Positions 60,186-64,000 of a stretch of 64,000 nucleotides of DNA are shown here, one piece after another (the first letter of the stretch is position 1; each line of letters starts with the position of its first letter). The position numbers were made by a program, and so were the translations under genes. A model generated the notes under the pieces. The model saw only the letters and a program-made list of their open reading frames with translations, did not search any database and had not been told where the DNA came from. This DNA comes from JALYUM01 sp036688685. GTDB taxonomy: Bacteria > Pseudomonadota > Gammaproteobacteria > Burkholderiales > Burkholderiaceae_D. Where the stretch lies: positions 24,995 to 88,994 of the forward strand of contig NZ_JAQQPS010000023.1 in assembly GCF_036688685.1 (NCBI RefSeq), written 5' to 3'.

Positions 60186-61069
60186 GTTTGCCTGGCTTTT
60201 GCGTCACGCAGCTTGATACATTGGCCTTCACGCATGGCGCGCAGCAACAGGATAGCGCTGACGACCGTCATCAGGATCAAGGTGACGACCGAGCCTTCCA
60301 AACCGTAGGCGCCACCGGTCAGCCAGTCAGGGCCTGTCAGGCGTAATTGCAGGAGACCATGTGCAGCGTTGCCCGAGGTCGGCAGCGAGAGAACGCCATC
60401 CGAGACAAAGTTCCAGGAAAAATGCAAGCCGATGGGCAGCCACAGGCGGCGCGATTGCAGGTAGGCAGCCGCAAACATCACCCCGGCAATGACCGTGTTG
60501 CCCACCGCGAATGCGGTCATGCCTTCATTCGGCAGGTGGGCCAGGCCGAATAGCAGGGCCGAAATAACGATGGCCAGCCAAGTACCTTGTGAACGTTCGC
60601 ACAAGCGGAAAATCACGCCGCGGAACAGGATTTCCTCGATCAGCGCCACAAACATCATGTCGGTAAAAGCCTTCGCACACGCGCGCCAGTTGGCGGTGCC
60701 GATCACGTCAAAGTCGCCCGCCAGCGCCACAATGCCGACGGCGCCCAGGAACAGCAGCGTGCCCAGTGCCAGTCCCGCACCGAGTTCGATCCCTTGTGCC
60801 GGTCCATGCAGTTCCGTCACAGCACGCCTCTCGATCCTGCGTACATAAGCAATGTAGCCAACCAAGCCCAGCGCTGCTGCCAAAAGCGGCGGCCAAAACG
60901 CCCGCAAGGCCCGGTCGGGAATCTGGTGGGAAAGGATCAGCACCAGCGCAACCGGGATGCAGACAGCGAGCATTGCGAGCACGATGCGCACACTTGAAAA
61001 GCGCGTGACGCCGCGATGCACGGGCAAGGAAGACAACTTGCGATCAGGGGACGCAGCATACACAGTCAT
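60182..61069 (-). CDS. CPBP-family intramembrane metalloprotease
   Basis: 295 residues with about eight hydrophobic segments. The CPBP (CAAX protease/bacteriocin-processing) motifs are present: EEILFRGVIFRL with the Glu pair and Arg, LLFGLAHLPNEG with the His, and IGLHFSWNFVSDG with the third motif His and Asn. The active site should lie within the inner membrane. In bacteria such proteins process bacteriocin or quorum peptides or confer self-protection; the substrate here is unknown. It is transcribed from the promoter at 61104-61132 and coupled to the MarR gene. Confidence 0.88.
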   Translation of the reverse strand: MTVYAASPDRKLSSLPVHRGVTRFSSVRIVLAMLAVCIPVALVLILSHQIPDRALRAFWPPLLAAALGLVGYIAYVRRIERRAVTELHGPAQGIELGAGLALGTLLFLGAVGIVALAGDFDVIGTANWRACAKAFTDMMFVALIEEILFRGVIFRLCERSQGTWLAIVISALLFGLAHLPNEGMTAFAVGNTVIAGVMFAAAYLQSRRLWLPIGLHFSWNFVSDGVLSLPTSGNAAHGLLQLRLTGPDWLTGGAYGLEGSVVTLILMTVVSAILLLRAMREGQCIKLRDAKARQT

Positions 61070-61103
61070 GGAAGCCTGGCACAGTTAAGTTATCGGTTCG
61101 GTA

Positions 61104-61132
61104 AATATATAAGCGCTTATATTATTTGTCAA
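61104..61132 (-). promoter_or_regulatory. Sigma70 promoter with embedded perfect palindrome (probable MarR operator)
   Basis: On the minus strand a consensus -35 TTGACA (61132-61127) and -10 TATATT (61109-61104) are separated by exactly 17 bp. The perfect 16-bp palindrome ATATAAGCGCTTATAT (61107-61122) covers most of the spacer and half of the -10 box. A dimeric repressor bound there would block RNA polymerase. The MarR protein encoded in this operon is the obvious candidate. Confidence 0.8.
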
Positions 61133-61137
61133 ATCCT

Positions 61138-61554
61138 ATCTCGCATGGACAAATGTGTCTGCTCCAGATGGATAGTTGCCCTCGCTATCCCGGGCCACGG
61201 CGCAAGTCATAGTAGGGCTTGGCGATTTGGCTCATCGTGCCGTCGTGGCCATCTGGCCGAGGCTGTGTAAAAACGCACGCTGGCTGGCTAGCGCGCTACA
61301 CGCGACCGAAAGCGGAAGTTCCCGAGATCATGTACACGCCGGCCTCTTGTGTCGAACATGATTGTTTTATGCCCGACTTGATTGTTTGTCCACAGGATCA
61401 CTGTGCATTTATTTAGCCCGAGTGACAATACGAGCATTTTTCCTTAAAGAAATTTGCTAGTCTGGCTGATCTGGAACGACGCATTGCCGACGACCTCGGC
61501 GAGCAGGTGCGCGCGTTTCCGTCACCCCGGATGATTTTAGGTCGAAAGAACTTC
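61138..61554. other. Gene-poor stretch with an IS-end-like sequence
   Basis: No convincing gene is seen. GGCTGTGTAAAAACG at 61261-61275 is identical to the 15 bp that begin the putative left end of the transposase element at 62369-62383, in the same orientation. The frame just upstream of the DUF4124 gene (61423-61506, ASLADLERRIADDLGEQ) looks protein-like but has no start and may be a gene remnant. Base composition is less GC-rich than the surrounding genes. Confidence 0.5.
61304..61320. repeat. 17-bp sequence inverted relative to 62350-62366
   Basis: GACCGAAAGCGGAAGTT here is the exact reverse complement of AACTTCCGCTTTCGGTC at 62350-62366, about 1 kb away. Both lie within 30-45 bp of a GGCTGTGTAAAAACG sequence, and together they bracket the DUF4124 gene. 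Confidence 0.6.
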
Positions 61555-62031
61555 ATGAACATGTCTCACCCCGCGACATCGGCGGCGCTGATCGCTGTCC
61601 TGTTTTGCCTGTTTCGTCCAGGCGCCGACGCCCAGGAAATCTACAAATGGACCGACCCGAACGGCAAGGTCCACTACGGCGACCGCGCGGCGGCACCCGA
61701 GGCCAGCCAGAAAATCCATGTCACAGCGGCGCCAGTTGTGCTGCCACCGGCGACCCAGTCCACCGTGTCGGCGTTGCCGCAGCCAGATAATAAAACCAGG
61801 TCGGTGCGGGTCAATCCCGCCCTGGTCGGGTCGTCGTGCAAGGGTTTGATCGACAAGATTGCAGCTGTCCCGGTCGGCCAGGGCTGGCAGGCGCTGTCCC
61901 GCGAGTTCAACAGCGCCTGTCCGGGTATCGCTTACGAATGTGTGGAATATGTGTCGAACCCCCAGAACAATCAGTGCAACTGGATCGAGCGCAAGGACGG
62001 TAATGTCCTGAACCGGAACAAGTACCCCTAA
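61555..62031 (+). CDS. DUF4124 domain-containing exported protein
   Basis: 158 residues from ATG 61555, which gives a compact signal peptide (NMSHPATSAALIAVLFCLFRPGADAQ). ATG 61531 and GTG 61507 are possible earlier starts. EIYKWTDPNGKVHYGDRA directly after the signal is the DUF4124 hallmark, a short domain common in proteobacterial exported proteins of unknown function. The C-terminal part contains two Cys pairs (SCKGLIDKI, CPGIAYECVEY, QCNWIERKDG), suggesting disulfides in the periplasm. The gene is isolated between repeats and may be part of a mobile segment. Confidence 0.75.
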   Translation: MNMSHPATSAALIAVLFCLFRPGADAQEIYKWTDPNGKVHYGDRAAAPEASQKIHVTAAPVVLPPATQSTVSALPQPDNKTRSVRVNPALVGSSCKGLIDKIAAVPVGQGWQALSREFNSACPGIAYECVEYVSNPQNNQCNWIERKDGNVLNRNKYP

Positions 62032-62368
62032 GTGTAACGGCACGCGTTTGAAAACGGGCGTGCTCGCATTCGACGCCATTTTTGGCTCAGATTAAGTACA
62101 AATGATCGTAGAGTCGTGCTCACGCTATCTGCAAATGCGCTTGCAATCGACGGCGCCGGCTCGAATTCCATGGCGGCCTGCTCGCGCTAACTGCAAGCCC
62201 CAAAAGGTCACGTAGATCGTCTCGTTTGGGTCTGGATAACCAGGCGCCGATGTCTCGAAGGTGCCGTATCAACCCATGTGAGACACGAAAAGCGTCTCAA
62301 TGGCAGCGCCGCGCATAGGTGTACCTGCACGGTACAATCGCCCGAAGGCAACTTCCGCTTTCGGTCCA
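62032..62368. other. Intergenic region before the transposase element
   Basis: A hairpin GCACGC...GCGTGC at 62040-62063 lies just after the DUF4124 stop but has no T-run. The inverted 17-mer at 62350-62366 directly precedes the element end. I see no open frame with family features. Two loosely similar GTGCTCACGCTA/CTGCTCGCGCTAACTGCAA segments (about 62117 and 62179) suggest decayed repeats. Confidence 0.4.
62350..62366. repeat. 17-bp sequence inverted relative to 61304-61320
   Basis: AACTTCCGCTTTCGGTC is the exact reverse complement of the 17-mer at 61304-61320 and sits 3 bp before the GGCTGTGTAAAAACG end-like sequence. Confidence 0.6.
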
Positions 62369-64000
62369 GGCTGTGTAAAAACGTAAATTGCTGTAAACGA
62401 AACCTGACCGGTAAACGTTAAGCCAGCATCTCATCATCCGGGGTGCGAAATGAAGCGCTTTATCGAAGGTGAAGACCGAGGTCAGTCCACGATGCTCCCC
62501 GAGCTACTGGACGACTATGTCGACGAAGACAACCAGGTCAGGGTGGTCGATGTATTTGTCGATCAGCTTGACCTGGCCAGCCTTGGATTCGAGCGTGTGC
62601 AGCCCGCGTCAACGGGCCGGCCTGCATACCATCCGAGTGTCATGCTCAAGCTTTACATCTACGGCTATCTCAATCGAATTCAATCGAGCCGGCGCCTGGA
62701 GCGCGAAGCGCAGCGGAACGTCGAATTGATGTGGTTGACGGGATGTCTGAAACCGGACTTCAAGACGATCGCCAACTTCCGAAAACACAACGGCAAATCG
62801 ATCCGTAATGTATGCCGTCAGTTCGTCGTCTTGTGCCAGCAGCTCGACCTGTTTTCGGATGCCGTCGTCGCTATCGACGGCAGCAAATTCAAAGCGGTGA
62901 ACAGCCGCGATCGCATTTTCACTGACGCGAAACTCAAGCGACGGATGGAGGAGATCGAAGCGAGCATTGGTCGTTACCTGGCCGAGCTCGACAGCGCCGA
63001 CAGGCAGGAGCCCGGCGCCGCAAAGCCGAAACGCGTGCGGCAGGAAGAGAAGAAAGCGGCATTGAAATTGCAAATGGCTTCGCTCAAGGAAATTGAAGCG
63101 CAGCTTGTAGATACGGGCGAAAAACAGATTTCGTTAACTGATCCGGATGCCCAATCCATGATGACACGCGGCGGCGGCATCGTCGGGTACAGCGTGCAAA
63201 CGGCCGTCGATGCAAAGCACCATTTGATCGTCGAACACGAGGTGACAAACATCGGCAACGACCGCGATCAACTATCCGGAATGGTCAAAGAAAGCGCGTG
63301 AGGCAATCGGCACGACCGAGCTGATAGCGCTGGCCGACCGGGGCTATTTTAGTGGCAAGGAGGTCCTGGCATGTCATGAAGCAGGCATAGCAACTCTGGT
63401 GCCCCCAACGAAGACCTCCACTGCCAAGGCAGACGGTCGATTCGACAAAGCCGACTTCATCTAGAACCCAGAGAAAAATGCGTATCGCTGCCCAGCGGGT
63501 CAATCACTCATCTGGCGCTTTGCGACCGTTAAAAAAGGCATGACGAATCACAGGTGCTGGAGTTCAAATTGCAAGAGCTGCGTACTTAAAGAAAAGTGCA
63601 CGCCGAGTACCAATCGCAGTGTGACCCGCTGGGAGCATCAGGATGTGCTTGAGAACATGCAGGCACGTCTCGAGCAAACGCCGGATGCCATGCGTATTCG
63701 ACGTTGTACGGTTGAACATCCCTACGGCACCATCAAAGCCTGGATGGGGGCGACGCATTTCCTAAGCAGCGGTTTGGAGCGAGTGAAGACCGAGATGAGC
63801 CTGCATGTACTCGCCTATAACCTCAAGCGACTGGTCGCTATCCTCGGCATTGCGGATATGATGAAGGCCATCAAGACTTTTATCCATTTCTGGGGCCTAA
63901 AAGCGGCGCTTCTGGCGGTCGCCTTAGGGAAACGCTGATTAATTAAGGCGCTCCCGTTCCCGCCGGTGCCGCAACCTGAGACAATAACGGTACGTTCCCT
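62369..64000 (+). mobile_element. IS1182-like insertion sequence, degenerate, right end not seen
   Basis: The left end is placed at GGCTGTGTAAAAACG (62369-62383), a type of terminal sequence common to such elements, about 80 bp before a transposase reading frame. The transposase is frameshifted and carries a stop, so the copy is probably inactive. No inverted match of the left end is visible in the 62 bp between the transposase stop and the window edge, so the right end lies outside or has been lost. Confidence 0.6.
62450..63938 (+). pseudogene. IS1182-family transposase, frameshifted and with a premature stop
   Basis: The first part (62450-63301) starts MKRFIEGEDRGQSTMLPELL and contains GRPAYHPSVMLKLYIYGYLN and GCLKPDFKTIANFRKHN, the N-terminal and DDE-domain features of IS1182-type transposases, with AVVAIDGSKFKAVN holding the first catalytic Asp. 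Near 63287-63295 one extra base in an A-rich run shifts the frame. In the new frame the protein continues EAIGTTELIALADRGYFSGK (second catalytic Asp) until TAG at 63462-63464 replaces a probable tyrosine codon. The rest, to TGA 63936-63938, contains RRCTVEHPYGTIKAWMGATHFL with the last catalytic Glu. Two lesions make a functional full-length product unlikely. Confidence 0.88.

Noticed and set aside
63287..63301. Programmed ribosomal frameshift in the transposase
   Set aside because: The new frame meets a TAG stop at 63462 before the last catalytic residue, so a slip would still not give a complete protein.

Overview
The window looks like chromosomal DNA of a GC-rich betaproteobacterium, most likely an Oxalobacteraceae member (Massilia/Janthinobacterium/Duganella type). 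This is inferred from codon use, tightly overlapping operons, the gene neighbourhoods FmdB-DUF502-aspS-nudB and YbhP-like/ClsB/Hsp15, and a family of short palindromic intergenic repeats. I ran no database search, so family names rest on motifs I recognise.

Region 1 (1-15934) is a cobalamin locus. The tail of a HoxN/NixA-type Ni/Co permease is followed by a sigma70-like promoter and a cobalamin riboswitch. A single long operon follows: cbtB, cbtA, a thioredoxin-like [2Fe-2S] ferredoxin, cobN, a fused ChlI/ChlD-type chelatase motor, cbiE, a cbiX-cbiC fusion, cbiD, cbiL, cbiF/cobM, cbiG, a cbiH-cbiJ fusion and a cobW-like GTPase. From the ferredoxin gene onwards every gene overlaps the next, which points to translational coupling. 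The set mixes early cobalt insertion (CbiX, CbiG, CbiD) with the late, ATP-dependent CobN chelatase, and contains no recognisable cbiT. CobN carries a His/Asp-rich insertion and the CobW-like protein lacks the usual CxCC motif.

Region 2 (16150-19627) is housekeeping: FmdB zinc ribbon, DUF502 membrane protein, aspS and nudB. Region 3 (19800-31742) is a divergent organosulfur-scavenging locus. The minus operon encodes an SfnB-like flavoprotein, MetNIQ, a DszA/NtaA-type FMN monooxygenase and one SsuACB-like transporter. The plus operon is a complete ssuEADCB.

Region 4 (31808-34163) holds an endonuclease/exonuclease/phosphatase protein, ClsB and an S4-domain Hsp15. Region 5 (34204-41434) is a fatty-acid beta-oxidation cluster behind a TetR regulator. 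Region 6 (41448-46914) contains a nitrilase-like hydrolase, a DUF4239-like membrane protein, an orphan HExxH protein, and a two-gene minus operon pairing a PLP decarboxylase with a TPR/ATP-grasp ligase; this pair is the best candidate for undescribed small-molecule chemistry. Region 7 (47021-59613) carries a hybrid histidine kinase, a cNMP-domain/FAD reductase fusion, a Tat-exported phosphatase, a DUF4142 protein, PaiB and OsmC proteins, Tag, an MnmC-like protein with an eroded methyltransferase half, and a kinase/response-regulator-TPR pair.

Region 8 (59616-64000) has a MarR regulator and a CPBP protease under a promoter whose spacer contains a perfect 16-bp palindrome. It is followed by a gene-poor stretch with a DUF4124 protein and repeated end-like sequences, and ends in a degenerate IS1182-type transposase. 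I saw no tRNA, rRNA or CRISPR array.
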